Assembly (NCBI GenBank): GCA_019055375.1
Contig: JAHQIW010005386.1
Location: forward strand, 124,001 to 188,000
Length of the DNA stretch: 64,000 bases
Direction of reading: 5' to 3'
Source: Parelaphostrongylus tenuis
Taxonomy: Eukaryota > Nematoda > Chromadorea > Rhabditida > Metastrongylidae
The notes beneath the pieces were generated by a model that was not told where the DNA came from, ran no database searches, and was given only the letters and a program-made list of their open reading frames with translations. How positions within the stretch are numbered: the stretch's first letter is position 1; every line of letters starts with the position of its first letter. Shown here one piece after another: positions 1 through 20,619 of this stretch. Both the position numbers and the translations under genes were made by a program.

Positions 1-785
1 ACGGTTAGCTAATCAGGCATCGAGTATTTCACCAAATATCATCAAGTGTTCCATGACTCTTCTTTGATAAATTCTTGAGTCTTTCCTTCTAGTGACAACC
101 AAACAACTACAGCAAAATCCATACTTTCATGAACGTTTTCGTCCTTTAACTTTAAGTTCTTTATCACATGATCGTCACAAAAAAACTTCTATGGATGGTG
201 ATGCGGAATTTATGACTTTCGCCATGTGAGTAAGCTAGAAAGGATGTTGTCATCCATAGATCCAACCAGTCGAAATCTGTGCCTTCGATCATACTTCATG
301 ACTATATTTTCACAGGAAATAGTAAAACTGTAAGGACATCTAACAAAATAGTGATTTCTTTATTCCAAGCCAGGAACGCACATGTACGACTTTTAAGAGC
401 ACTTAAATCGGTAAGAGAAATCGGTTGCTAGTCGAAAACGTTGAAGAGGGCAATATTCGAGACGAAATCACGCAATAGCCACCATTCGACGAGATTGCCA
501 TTACAGGGCACGAAAATCATCCATTGAAGAGAATTGTGGAAAGATTGGCACAGCGATTCTTTCTCAAGTACAATTTTTTTCTGCTTTTAATAACCTCGTA
601 TTCTGCTCTCATTGAGAAATTCTCATAGGCAAAAGGTTTTTTTTTTGAACATATCAAGTCTGTATTTACTTATAAGTCATTATGTGAATTTCATTAAGAA
701 AACCTTTCTCCTGACTTTTTTTCCAGGCTCTATGACAGCTTTCAAAGGATTATTCAAGTTCAATGAATCTCCACGGATACCTCAC
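1..785 (-). other. Intron of the GAD gene, running off the left edge
   Basis: The GTGAG donor after the exon at 786-920 opens an intron that continues to the window edge. No GAD exon, RNA gene or known repeat was seen here. An apparent 77-codon plus-strand frame at 612-845 is mostly the antisense of the GAD exon and intron. Confidence 0.55.
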
Positions 786-920
786 CTTTACCAAATGCTC
801 GAGATTCTGCGGTTGCTCGGGGATTTCGAGGTCAATGAGCTGTAGCATTTCAGCTGGATGATGAAATTCGAGGATTTTACTTGTACGGACATTCTCTTCA
901 CGAATATATTTCAGTAGAAT
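786..920 (-). CDS. unc-25: Glutamate decarboxylase, single internal exon (partial gene)
   Basis: GAD makes GABA from glutamate with PLP, in the cytosol of GABA neurons. The exon has 45 codons, phase 0 at both ends. It lies between a TTTAG acceptor (plus-strand 921-922) and a GTGAG donor (784-785). It reads ILLKYIREENVRTSKILEFH, then HPAEM, then a stretch containing DLEIPEQPQNLEHLVK. This matches the animal GAD block before the catalytic domain, where fly Gad1 has DILLDF, VLDFHHPEDM and DLDVP in the same order and spacing. Related CSAD proteins lack the FHHP motif, so GAD is preferred. The next exon, which should carry the TGHPRFFNQ motif, is not in 1-785, so the following intron exceeds 780 bases and the catalytic lysine lies outside the window. 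I could not place the N-terminal exons upstream. The gene name follows the C. elegans orthologue and is inference. Confidence 0.8.
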
Positions 921-1585
921 CTAAACTGAACAAGATTATGATTCTGAAGATTCAATAAGATAAAGATTATAACACAAGGATAAAGAATGTGAAATAGAGG
1001 AAAAAAGGAAAATGATTGGAAAATTTTGAACTCCTTACTGATAAAATCAGATAGGAATAATAAATCTAAACTCATTACTCTGCTTGTCTAAAACGGATAT
1101 AAAAGAGAGAGTCCCTCATCAGAAACTAAAATTAATCAAGTTTATGATGCTGAATATATTTTCGACTCATATCATATGCACACTCAACTAAGCTAAACAA
1201 CTAGGAATGAGTAAAAGTAGTTTGAAAATGACTGGAACCAAGGTTTTTATTCTAATTCCATGATTTCCCAATTTCTTTGAAGTTGCCCTCAACGGAACGG
1301 ATCGAATAGGAGACAGCGTCAACAGTAATAATAGATGCTAATGTTCATAAAACCAACGCAGCGAATAAGAGCTTCTAACAGTTTTCTACATCTATTCATT
1401 AGGTCGGTGACAGAAGGAATTATGATTTATGCACTGTTGAAGAGCGCCATTTGATTTTGGCATCTTTTCTAGAAAAAATATGGCTGCTTCATACATAATT
1501 TCAATGCACATTTGATGCTTTATGTTTACTGTTTATGACGTATTACTTGTTGCTCACTTCATTATTATTTCACATTTTGAAAAGG

Positions 1586-2190
1586 ATGTTGGAGAAAGAG
1601 CAAGTTCGGAAGATCTTATTCGAATTTCAAAACGGGTCGTTAATCAGTAGATACACTTCGCAACGTTAACAACGCATTTAGTCCACGAACTGCTAACGAG
1701 CGTGCAGAGCAGGGTGGTTCAAAAAGCTTCGTAAATGTTGAAGATGAGGAACGTAGCGAAAAAATCAGCAAAAAATAAAATTAGCGTAAGAATCAAAGCT
1801 GAAATTCTCAAGACTATTTACGATAGCAAAAAAAGACTCAACGTCGACTATTTTGCGGACGCTCGCTATTCGCCAAAAGTAAAGTATGACTGAGTGTCGA
1901 TCTAGACCACCAGAAAACCGTAACTACTGTTGCAGCAACTTATTAGAGAGAAAAAGTAGATATCGTTCTGTCTCACTTGTTAAAAAAACAAGAAACTCTA
2001 CCATCTGAGCTGATGCTAATCAATGCCTCTGAATCGAGCTGTGTAGTCTTATAAAGTAAAGCATACAGAAATGTTACAGATGAGAGAAAGCACACCACAA
2101 AACGGGCCCACCTTGACGACGGAACGCAAGAATTTTTCGGTTCCTGTCCAGTTGTCAGTTTGAGGAAGAATATCTAGAATGAACTGACCT
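1586..2190 (+). pseudogene. Mariner-family transposase relic
   Basis: After ATG at 1586 the frame reads MLEKEQVRKILFEFQNGS, like the N-terminal helix-turn-helix of mariner transposases. Across frameshifts it continues with WFKKLRK near 1715 and VNVEDEERS near 1730, the usual mariner linker (WF.+F....EDEERSGRP). Several stops and frame changes follow, so it cannot make transposase. From about 1800 to 2190 only weak similarity remains (for example SHLLKKQETLP), and no terminal inverted repeats were found. It sits upstream of the GAD exon, perhaps within that gene's 5' intron. Confidence 0.6.
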
Positions 2191-2337
2191 TTTTATATGG
2201 TCGTCCAATACTCTTTCAATTAGTCATATTATGTAACGTCATAACTTAAGAACTGGTATATTTTGGAAAAGAATGTTTTTTCGGAAAAAGCAAATTTTTA
2301 GAGACGAGAGATTTTTTGGAGATCTTCTGTGAGGCAA

Positions 2338-2403
2338 TTATATATATACATATATATATATATATATAAATCTAAGCTCAGTTATATATATATATATATA
2401 ATA
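2338..2403. repeat. TA microsatellite, two tracts
   Basis: Two runs of alternating TA, about 28 and 21 bases, are separated by 14 bases. A short downstream motif (CTAAGCTCAG and CTAAAGCTCAG) also repeats, so the block looks like a tandem duplication of a TA tract plus its flank. The 114-codon frame over it is an artefact of the TA repeat. Confidence 0.85.
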
Positions 2404-3480
2404 AATTCTAAAGCTCAGTTATTACTAAGCAGCCTTATTCTTCAATCAGTGGGTTGCTCGCATCCTCTTGATAATGTTGCAGAGCCTTTTGAAAAAGGAA
2501 TATCAACGATGTTAATAATAGTGAAGTCTAAGGTAGATAGAGCACTGAAGGTGATAGTGAAAAATTCAGATCGCATAAAACTTCGCTTTCACGTGAAACT
2601 ACTACCGCTTGAAAAAGTAATAAAGTTTAGAGAATTCTGGATAAAAAAATACCTTTACTATATGAATAACTGACGTATTCCAATAGGTAACTTTACGCGA
2701 TCGAAAATTAAGCTTGAAATGTCATTCACCTAACAAACTGACTAGTTGAGATCTTTCAGATAAAAAGGCCACTCTAGATGGGGCTCTTAGTAAAAAAAAC
2801 CTGTGTAATCAAGAATGATTCGCACCCTTAGCAATCAGCTGGCTCAGATCGTCGTCGTTGAGCATAGACATTGAGATTCGTGTGCCTTGGCGCGTGTGTA
2901 CAAATGAGAGGCCATATTGGAGTGGGCTGGCTCTGTTCAGCTTACGGTAGCATTCACAAATCCTCTTCTCTCAAAATGAAAGCCCTCTCGACGACCAGAG
3001 TGATGGCAAGGGTTTAAGTTTCTTCGAAATGCACATTTTCTCAAGTGCACAAAATAGAAGTATGACGTGATTTTCGACTAGGAATGAAGTAATAAGTTCA
3101 TATAGAGCTAATCTATGCATACAACAAATGAGTGACATTTCGCTACGTAGTTGGTCGGTCTTATGAATGGAGCTGAACCAGCATACACGTATTTTATTTA
3201 ACTCGTTTTCGTCCAATACGGATACAGCGTGACGATTTTATCTACACTACCGAAAGAAATGTTGATTTCTAATTCAGCACTAACTTTTGAATGCCAACAT
3301 AACCGTAACAGAGAGCTGAACTTTTCGCCATAAACTGTAGTCAGCTAATGGAGGGTCTCATGTAGATTTATCGCTCTGCAAATCATATTGTTCTAATCTG
3401 GGTGACAAATCCTTCCACCAGTGAATCTGTGATAGACCGCAACGAAAGAGATATAGAATGGAACTTTCAACGTTGAGTAA
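2404..3480. other. Unannotated intergenic or intronic DNA
   Basis: AT-rich with scattered stops in all frames. No recognised gene, RNA or repeat was seen. Confidence 0.5.
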
Positions 3481-3484
3481 TCCA

Positions 3485-3738
3485 TAACGGATGCATCGTG
3501 CATTCAACTTCATTAAGTATTGTTAGGAGTAATTGAGTGTACATCTGCCCATGCAGTACTTGCTACAGCCTACCGATGCATCGATCAGTGCTCTATTCTC
3601 CTAAACAAGAGTGGTACCAATTTGCCAACTCCAAGGAAAAGAAGGTTTAGTGATCCTAATTCCCGTAATCGAACCAAAGACCAAATTAGTGCGCATTGCG
3701 GGACACCTTTAACCACTGCGCGAATTTTTCTTATTCAT
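3485..3738 (-). repeat. SINE family A, degraded copy
   Basis: This resembles the tRNA-derived SINE at 19778-20095. Shared landmarks in order are a gcattcaacttc block, a conserved gagtgtacatctg block, a ggtaccaatttgcc block, and a degraded antisense tRNA-like head (aatcgaaccaaagacc, then aaccactgcgc). The head reads on the minus strand. Confidence 0.5.
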
Positions 3739-3739
3739 A

Positions 3740-6700
3740 CACCAATCTTCATATTGCTTGGGTCGCTTGGAAGGAGTGCGCAAAAAAAGGCCACGAAGCC
3801 TTGATTGTTTGCTTACGACAAATATATTGGTTGGGATGTATTTTGTAATAATATTAACAGCTCTCACTGGACCCTATAAGTATAGAAATATGTCATTTCA
3901 TGGACTACGTTGCCAAAGCTTTCGAAATTTCAAAAATTTCTGATCTCCAAGCAGTAAAAAGACAAAGACTGTTGAACAGAAAACAGAAGACAGATAAAGA
4001 CAACATATAAAAAGAGACAAACGAACGGATTTTTTATGCATTTATTTTTATGCACGGCGATTGATAATCAGACCCGAAAGAGTACAATTTGCAACCAATG
4101 CAATTCGTTGTAATTCTACAAAATTTTCTTGATCAATAGACATAAGGGTATAAACAACAAAACTTATTCAGTGAACTAATGGTTGACGTTTCGATGGTGC
4201 TTTCATTCGAGCCTGGAAGGATCAAATTGACACAAAAGTCACTCAACCGAGAACTTCAGAATCTAAGCATAAAACAACTCAATACACCTCAGTCTTTTCG
4301 CATAATAGAGAGTTAGTAAGGAACATTCACCATTCCGTCACCGACTGAATTCCTTGAGGTATCAAATAAATAAATAGATGGTCTGATATCTATACAAAAA
4401 GCCTAGAAAATCGATATGATGCTCAACAAATCTCCACGGCTCACAAGACCCAGTGGGTTGCCTTTGCACGTAATAAGGAAGAACAGAGGTCTTACTGGTC
4501 CCAACTACAGACATTTGTTTAGGCAGTTATATAACAGAGACCAGATGCATGGAGGCCTACATGTATGGGTCTATATAATGTCTGGCTAGTCAAGTTATGA
4601 GAACGTTTGAGGGAGCAATGCATGGCAATTTGACCTTTCGAGGCTTTGAGAAAGGCTGAATCACCAAAAAGGCAGCCAATATCGTACTGAATAAACCAGA
4701 AGATCGGCTTTCTATGAACCGGACATTACTAGATGATAGGTTGGCAATAGTTGCTGCAGTACAGTCGCAGTAATAGTAGTTCGGTGACTGACGTATTGGC
4801 TACTCAATTTTTTCAGAAAGTGGACTTTGTCACATTTTGATACTTGAATGACTCAGTAGATTGTCGGTGCCTCCATATACCGCCTTGGTCAGGTCGAAAA
4901 AATTTAATTTTTTATCTATATTGTTTATCCAAAATACCTCAAAATTTTTGCACGTTGATGTCTTTCATTCCTGCGCTAAAATTTTGTTAGATAATAATGA
5001 ACAATTTGATCGAGTTGCAATGAATTTGATCGAGTTGTACTGAACAATTTTTGCCTTTAACAACCTCGTGAGTGCTCAAGAATACAGCGGATTATTGATG
5101 AATGCCGAGATTAACACATAAACCCCTCAGAAATGACAACTGATCAATCGCGCGGCGTGAATCGCAAGCGGAGCGCATTTTGACTATTCAAGCTTTATAA
5201 AATTTTGAAAGCTCAAAGATTTCGGCTATCTAATTTTGGCTAAGTGAGATTTTTTTTCTTCTTTTCAGTGAAAAGAACTCTATTTTTTCGTGTTTGATAT
5301 TCTATGGCTTTCTTTACACGCTCATATATTTTTAATACATATAATATTGAATTTTTGCTTGAGACCTAGCAAAATACCATCCGCAGACCCAAGCCATACA
5401 AGCACAGTATCCTGATTGTGAAAAACAATTTTTTCTCTGGTGCTACAAAGCACTATTAAAACTTTTTGAATATTAAACGGATTCTTGAAATGTTGTTCTT
5501 AAGCTACAATCATTATTGGAAATCTGATTTAGAAGCTCTGTGCGACGAAAAATCGTAAAAGAAAGAGTGCATTAAATTGCATGCACTCCACCCCAAAAGG
5601 TTAACGATGACTTGCCGTCCAAGGATGCCACACTTTTTCTGGTTGGTTTTTTTTGATGCACAAAAGGTTTTCCTGGAATTTCAGTTATTGATCTGCAGCT
5701 AAAACTTATGAGGACGGTGTGGTGCATTTTACGATACACAGTACAGTGTCGTACTTCGCTCAGCTGAAGTGGTTGCAGCATTGCGTCTCTCCGCAGATCT
5801 GTATAACGCTCGCCAAATTGGAAAGAGAAATTTCCTCTGGAGTAGCGAAGTTCGGAGACAGCTTTATCATTATGAAGTGATCGACTATCAAAGAAGACTT
5901 CTATAGAGGTATTTTTAGTGAAAAGAAGATCCATGTGACGAAGAAATTCCTATGTTTTAGCAAGAAAAACACATCCTTTCGAAAGCGAATAACTTTTCCA
6001 GCCGTTTCTATAACATGTATTTCTTTTTAACTTTTGTTTTGTGGTGAGTTGAGAGCTAAGAAACGCAGATTTTGGATCTAAGCCTGATTTTCGGAAAGCT
6101 CTTCGTGGTACGAATTGCCAACAATAACATCTGAACTTTTTTCACCATCGCAGAGATTTCTGGCATGTTTTGCTAAGATTATGATTTTAAGCAACTTTTC
6201 GCTACGTAATAAGTGAAGTTTACCAGAAGACAGCGCCCACTTGTCCTGGAAATTTCTCCTTTCCATTGCCATGGCTACATCCTTGGCATAACAACGTATC
6301 TCCAACCTTATTGCACATTATTCTGACGATAGTAACTTCCATATTCTCATCATCTTATTATCCTAGAGCTTAGTATTAAAGAGCAGAGAGATGCGCCGCG
6401 CTTTCGGAGTTGTTAGCCCGATGTTCAGATTTCACAGGCAATTTTGTTGGCATTACATATAAGTTTTTTGACTGGAATTTAATTACAGATTCTAGAGACA
6501 CTTCAACGTCGCGAACAATGGATTATCACCAGAGCGACCCCCGTATAAGTGTTTTTAGTAGGAGGAATGCCCATGCATCCTGACAATACTTCTTTTTTAG
6601 TACGATAACGCTATTTTCGGGAATTGAACATGCTCCCACTCTTGTTGAGTATTCTTGCTGCAATTCTTGTGAGAATAAGATTGCCTCATTATTCTCCTGT

Positions 6701-7140
6701 TTGCCACAAATACTTGTCTGCTCTACGACCAACTCCCAGACATCGGGCATGTGCAGTTTATAGAACTTGAATGCTTTCTTTGTGACTGAGCATTGCGTTC
6801 ATTTGATCGCATCCCGCCGTCGAAAAGTAAGACACGAGTCTGGGTATTCATTTGCGTGAAAACAGAAGCGTGCATGACACGAAGCAAATTTTCCGAATAA
6901 TCTCAATTTTACTTGTCGTGGTAACATGCTTAGTACCTCAATGGTTTATTCTCATCTCATCACCTTCATGTAGTACCGAACTTAGTGGAAGGTCAACGTT
7001 TTATATCTGGGATAGCATGTACTACTACTGAGAAATTGAGACAGGAGGGCGTAACTGCCTTGTTTTATTAGTTCTTTTGATGTGTTGCCTGGAAATTATC
7101 TTTCCTAGCTACTCTATTTTTTGGCCAAGCAAGATCTGTC
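3740..7140. other. 3.4 kb with no supported gene
   Basis: Minus-strand open frames occur at 5572-5934 (120 codons), 6078-6305 and 6526-6750. None has a recognised domain or a convincing run of splice sites, and frames of this length are expected by chance in 64 kb. No repeat was recognised. Confidence 0.45.
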
Positions 7141-7147
7141 TCGGTAA

Positions 7148-7388
7148 TCATGTTACCGGGGAGGAGAAGAAAGGCGTGGCCGAGTGGAGTTGTTGCTCGT
7201 CGCGAAACACGTGGAGCCGGGTCCGCCCCAACTCTCTTCGGCAGTCAATCATAACGCCTCGTGGAACGTCCCAGCCAGGCTATCCTCGGATGGCAAGGCC
7301 AGCATTCTAAGACGTTGAAGAAGAAGACAAATAAACGAATTGAATGCCAGAAGTACTAGGATCTGCACAGTAAAAAAAAAACACTATG
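7148..7388 (+). repeat. SINE family B, copy 1
   Basis: It opens with a tRNA-like A-box stretch (gcgtggccgagtggagt). A conserved body follows: ctcttcggcagtcaatc, then ggaacgtcccagccaggcta, then gaattgaatgccagaagtac, ending in an A-rich tail. The same order recurs at 22255, 26335, 36445 and 39830, and reversed at 35180, so this is a dispersed SINE family probably derived from a Ser/Leu-type tRNA head. Confidence 0.75.
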
Positions 7389-9880
7389 AAAAAGGATTAG
7401 TAAAGTGTCAAAGTATAACTATGTTAAACGCAATCATCGCTCGTGGTTTTCTTCACAAGCGATCTGAGAAAGCCACCATTCAAATCAAAATATCTAAGTC
7501 GCTCTTTTATGACAGGAACTCAACAGAGCTAGGTTGACGCAACTCTATTCGCTATGTGAAATAGATCGTATAACTGGAAGAATGCCGCGTCTTGACAAAC
7601 AATGTATATCAGTTCGCTTTTTATGTACAGTACAGTTAAAGGCAAGTTGGTTATTGCGATCCATTCCGAAACTCTTTGAAGATAAGGCCTTCTTTTGCCA
7701 AAAGACCATCCACGAACTTTCGCCGCCTCATAGCCGTTTGATGCGAAAGTTGTGAAACACCATTTTGGATAATCACCATTAAGTCGAACATGTATTGTGA
7801 GAAGGAACGCCACGTAAATCTTCCGATTGATAAAAATATCGCTCAAATCATCGATATATCTCAGTATTGTGATCTTCATCTCTATTTTGATAGCAAATTT
7901 CTGAGAACTCCTACACAACCATAACCGGAACATTAAGGTTGATCCGAATGACGCCATGAAGTGCTTGTCTAAAGGCTCGTTCTGCCGACATGGTTTCAGT
8001 TACTAATCAAAAAATTCGATTGCATCTGCATTACCGCAAAGAAGTTGCTCGAAAAGAAGAAGATGAGGCTTGATCCCAATGCAATACATTTAGTGCTGGT
8101 TGCACAAAGTAGCAGTTGCAGAAGAGCTTTGAGCACGCGTATCTACATTGGTTCAGGCAGAAGAAACAGTAAGAAACAGCACATAAAAGACCTTTCTGAA
8201 GACGTGCCGTCGGTACTTCTGTGAATGAGGTAACCCGCTATCAGCCTTGATAAATAAGAATGGGATAAGTAAAACTTCACGTCATGATATAGATTTGAAA
8301 ACGGGAAAATTCTTTATTAGTCTTTCCCTTTCAGCCATCCCAGCCTCGGGTCTCAAATTCGCACTGGAGTAAATCCGCCTAAGGTTTGCCCTCCAGATTT
8401 GAGTTGCGTCAGAAAGCACTAAAAAGCCACGGCTCTGAGAACCGATAACATAAGCCAACTTTCTGAGAGCTGGAAGCCATAATCTACGTTTACTTCTCCA
8501 GCACATATGATATCTTACCTGCAAAAGGCAAAATCCCAGGCCAATAGAAGACGTCGCGCACAGCCATCATACACAAAAAGGATGACCGAAGGCAACTCCG
8601 CAACCATCGTTAGATTTGTTTTTAGAGTGTTGTTTTCAAGCTCTTGACATCTGACAACGATCTGAGCTGTTGTTAGCTCATACCGTACGCCGCAACTGCG
8701 GCGGCGCGGCCGGAATCTTGATCATCACGCCTTGCGATGGGAATATGGAAATTCGTTTGATAAACAGATGTATTGAGGGGATATTATCGTGCTTAAATGC
8801 TTAGATATAGCAGAAGAGACTTCTATAAAAAGATGTAGATAATGAATGCCGTTCGTCCTTGGCGGTATAAAGCACACTTTTGTGAGAGGGGACATGATCC
8901 AGCTTTTATATAAGCTCGTTTCTCTCCCTTTTTTATCTACATTTTTGTAGTCATTCGATTGCTTGAGAGATGCTTAGCCTCGCACTAAGTTTGCTTTGTT
9001 GAATGACTTTTTTAGTACATTCCACCAACGAAAAAGGATAACGTTTTGCAAGCAGAGTTTGCTTCAATAAGTATCTGCCTTTTCCCTCAAGATACAAGCT
9101 TTTGGGAGGAAAGCATCGCCAGTGTTTCTGCTACAGATAGCTGCAGCAATGTCTTCTCTATCATAGTTTATCATTTAGTGCCAACGAAAATCCCTTCAGT
9201 GATGATAAAAATCCACATTTCATGAGAGACCTACCACAACACCATTGTGGCCGCCGCGCAAAATTTCAACGTCGTTGCCAACGTGTTAACAAAGAGTATC
9301 CTTTTGTGCATTCAAGAACTTTAAATAAGGCAAGATCAGTCAAAGAAGCACGATTTCGACAGAGATATTGCTGCATGAACTACATCTAAACAGTGTCGAG
9401 AGTCATGGAAGTCGTCGAGAATGCCACCTGTTCTCATGCTAACATTATCAACTGCGTAAAGCATTTGATAACATGGAAACAAGCGCAATCCTATCAGCGC
9501 TCGTCGATCAAGGAGTGGATCCGTCTTCCATAAGAACTAATCAGACTTGTATCAGAACTGCATCACAAAAATAGAGCTTTTCATTGACCTCTTACCATGC
9601 CCATTGGGAAAGAAATTCGAAGACAACACGAGAATGCCAAAAACCAAGCTGTCGAATGGCTATTGAAACTCTAGAAAAGAGCAGAAAACCTGGTAAGGCA
9701 TAGAATGGGAGCATTTTGGAACTGAAAGATTGGCATCGTAATTCTGTTTGCTCAAATCAATCAGCTTCAACCTATGGCGACAGGAATGTGATTGCTGGGT
9801 AAACGAGTGCTTTTCTATCGCACATAATAATCTTATAGTATACATTTCGTTTCGAGTGTTTTCTTAAGGCCACGCTCAGA
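7389..9880. other. 2.5 kb with no supported gene
   Basis: The longest frame is 142 codons on the minus strand (7529-7957). A second frame is also partly open there, and neither matches a known family. A GC-rich spot lies at 8688-8715 (gcggcggcgcggccgg). Confidence 0.45.
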
Positions 9881-9881
9881 T

Positions 9882-9925
9882 TTCAATATGCCAGATAATC
9901 ATTTTTGAGCCACGCAATCTTTTAG
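9882..9925. repeat. Fragment of fold-back family F terminus
   Basis: The sequence gataatcatttttgagccac matches the outer end of the fold-back elements at 37678, 38147 and 57283-57640. Only this end is present. Confidence 0.45.
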
Positions 9926-10204
9926 CATATTCATCAAAAACATGTGACGGTCCATAGACGACCATGAAGCATTCACAGGAAAAAATGAAAACCAGATTTT
10001 TTCCTAACCGCGGAAACGGAAAAACCTGGTCTGTAGAACGGAATTATCAAAAAAAAAAAATGTGGCACAGCTACAAAAAACCCGCTGAAGTGGACGAAAG
10101 TGATATCTTCAGATTCCACGACTACAGTAATCAAAATTGGGTGTCGTCGACTAGCGCTAGTAGGAAAGTCGACCATGAAAGTTGTCATCAATTTTTTTTC
10201 GCTA

Positions 10205-10645
10205 AAAAAGTTGAGGGATATGAGTTATTTTTACCATATATGACTAGTGTGATATAGGCGCCTATTTCCTCCTACTGGGACTCATCAGTAGCACCCTCCC
10301 TCGGTTCCCTTGATCTCTTGCGGCTAATAATGCTCTAGAGGAATCGACGCCGAGTAGAAAATAATCACCCCAAATGGGATTATGATACAGCAGCAGGAGA
10401 GGTTTGTAAAAGAGCGGTCGATAGTAGAGGTATAATTCATTATGAAAGCCGCAAGCTTGACTGCCGGTCACCACGACGTCAGGTATTGCCATCATCTGAC
10501 TTTTTTACTCGGCGTCCGTTAGAGGATTATTCAGCCTTAAGGGATCTACGGAACCGATGAAGGGTGCTATTGATGAGTTCCAATAGGACGAAATAGGCGC
10601 CTATATAACACAACACTAGTCGGCCAAACAAGTCATATCCTTAAC
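10205..10645. mobile_element. MITE-like element D with GGCGCC-centred inverted ends
   Basis: Left side: gttgagggatatgagtt, then gactagtgt, then atataggcgcctatttc and a tail ending cctccctcggttc. The right side carries the reverse complement of all of this: gaaccgatgaagggtgctat, gaaataggcgcctatat, acactagtc, aagtcatatccttaac. The tight core of the arms is 10242-10310 and 10551-10621. No transposase is inside, as in a non-autonomous DNA transposon. A diverged half copy lies at 59690-59935. Confidence 0.7.
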
Positions 10646-10649
10646 AGAT

Positions 10650-12075
10650 TATTTCGTTTTGAGCGGATCTGTAAGAGAGCGGCCGATAAGCAAAATTAAG
10701 GGACTCTCACATTTTACGACCACTAAACAGTAAAAGGTACATGCACTCCTGAAGCACTTGTATCTGGGAAAAAGAACCATAACAGTGCTAGAGCACGTTG
10801 CAAGAGGCCAGATTGTACTTACAAAATTTTTCCCTTGGTCACACGTCACAGCAAAATAATACTTGTTTTCAGGAATTCTACGATGCAAAGTCGGTTAAGA
10901 GGCTGACGGGAATCAAATTAACAATAACTCGTTCACGACATCTTTCTGCGCCCAAAACTGACGACTTCCTAACTAACTCTCTATTCGTCGTAAAGTCAGA
11001 ATTTTCATCTCGACAACTACTTATTGTCATTAGTGGAAGAAAAGAAACAACAAAAGAATTCGATAGAGAAAAAAATCTTTATTAGCCGCTATAAGAGGAC
11101 AAGTAGCGGCTAAAAGGAACCTATGAGAAAACGGGCGAGAAACGACTAATACATAGGGAAAGCTATCAAAGCACAAGACCTAAATCCCATAAATAATAAG
11201 AAAAAGAAATAATACCCAAAGATTGTAACTGGAATGGCGATGATGACCAAAAATCTCATTTCTCATGTCGACTATATATGAGAATATATGATGAGGAATG
11301 ACTGGCCTCACAATATCACAATGAACCGAATAACAATCAGCAGATGAAGCCTCGAAAATAGTAGAAGTAACAAAAACATCGAATAGCACAATAAGCACTT
11401 AGATCACTATGTTCACTTTGTTCTAGGAATCCGGCAATATTTTATCTTCAAACTGAAGCCGAACGAAAATCATTAGAACAAGCACGGAACAAAGAAAAGT
11501 CAACGGGAGAAGAGGAGTGTCAGTAAAATAAAACTATATAAAAGAAGTAACGAACATATGCCCATAATATATAATGATGATATATAATATATTATGACCA
11601 GAGATAAAAGACGCACAAAGTCCATCACATGCATCAGATCCGATAACACTTCCTCAAGGGAAAAGAAATGTGAGCACTGATAAGAGCGATGAAAGAAGCA
11701 AGATACATAGAAAGGGATTAGGTGCACGACAAGAGTACGCTGTAAGCCCTTCATAAGTATAAGTATATGAATGTTCATAAGTAATCAGTGAATATCGATC
11801 AAAGCCTTAGCAAAGCAGTAACGATGAATCCCGTCTGAACCTTTCCTTGGACCGTTTTGGATTTCTAAATAACACGAACCCTTTTTCGAAAGGAAATCTG
11901 AGCGACACGGTAATGTGATGACATGATGACCTAAGAACATTTGACTAGATAAAGTAACGTGGGCATGAAAACGATTCCATTTCTGATTATCTAAAAAAAA
12001 GGGTGGAGTTATAGCAAATTTACACCGATTAATCCTTGCAAGACCGTGGATCCACGGCCTCTGCATCTATAACCC
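10650..12075. other. 1.4 kb with no supported gene
   Basis: Low-complexity AT-rich DNA downstream of the VMP1 gene. Several short minus-strand frames rich in Leu, Ile, Phe and Tyr reflect base composition only. Confidence 0.45.
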
Positions 12076-12084
12076 CCTCCTCCA

Positions 12085-12240
12085 GCGCGTCGCGCCTAAC
12101 AATGGCGTCTAACCTTCAGCGTGTTGGGTCTAACAATCACGCCTAACAATGTCACGCTAGGATTAGACGCCACTGGTAGACGCAACACGCTGATGATTAG
12201 AGACGGATAGGCCATCGGTCTACGGTCCCGTAAGGGTTAA
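12085..12240. repeat. Short palindromic repeat family H, copy 1
   Basis: Contains gcctaacaatggcgtctaac and related words in direct and inverted order (ggattagacgccactgg, cgcaacacgctgatgatt). A sister copy with the same words lies at 15975-16085 in the VMP1 intron between exons 5 and 6. Both look like small hairpin-forming non-autonomous elements. Confidence 0.5.
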
Positions 12241-12502
12241 GTATCGCCGTACCTGCTGACACCGCTAATCACAAGAGAACGAGTAAGGGATAACCAGTAT
12301 ATAACGTGGTAAATCAAAAAAGCGAAAATAGGAAAAGGAGGCTCAGGATGTGAAAAATGATAAACGCCAATATGTCCATACAGCGCAAACCCTCTACAGA
12401 AAACCAGTCTGATCAAACGGTCTGCTACGATGATTTGATTTCACAACCTGCACATAATGAAGCTCGGCAAGATAGGTTATTTGGCGACAGCCATAGAAAC
12501 AC

Positions 12503-20548
<8,046 letters not shown>

Positions 20549-20580
20549 TTCTACGACTCTCTGGATAGCCTGAAAACGAA
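20549..20580 (-). promoter_or_regulatory. Possible spliced-leader (trans-splice) acceptor before the VMP1 start
   Basis: On the minus strand, TTCGTTTTCAG ends at 20570, leaving a 21-base leader before the ATG at 20548. A strong acceptor this close to the start is typical of nematode SL trans-splicing. A 5'UTR cis-intron would look the same. Confidence 0.5.
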
Positions 20581-20619
20581 TCCTGGAAAATCCGAAGGGC
20601 TACGTGTCTCCAGAAAAAG

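Noticed and set aside
2329..2673. 114-codon plus-strand frame starting in the TA repeat
   Set aside because: Its first third is translated microsatellite, and the remainder has no recognisable feature.
5572..5934. 120-codon minus-strand frame as a possible N-terminal exon of GAD
   Set aside because: No similarity to GAD N-termini, no suitable donor in phase, and several kilobases from the identified exon.
7529..7957. 142-codon minus-strand frame, with a YIDDL-like string suggesting a reverse transcriptase
   Set aside because: No other RT motif is near, a second frame is also partly open, and a few frames of this length are expected by chance in 128 kb of both strands.
12085..12130. GCCTAA words as a possible internal nematode telomere repeat
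   Set aside because: TTAGGC units occur singly within a palindrome and not in tandem.
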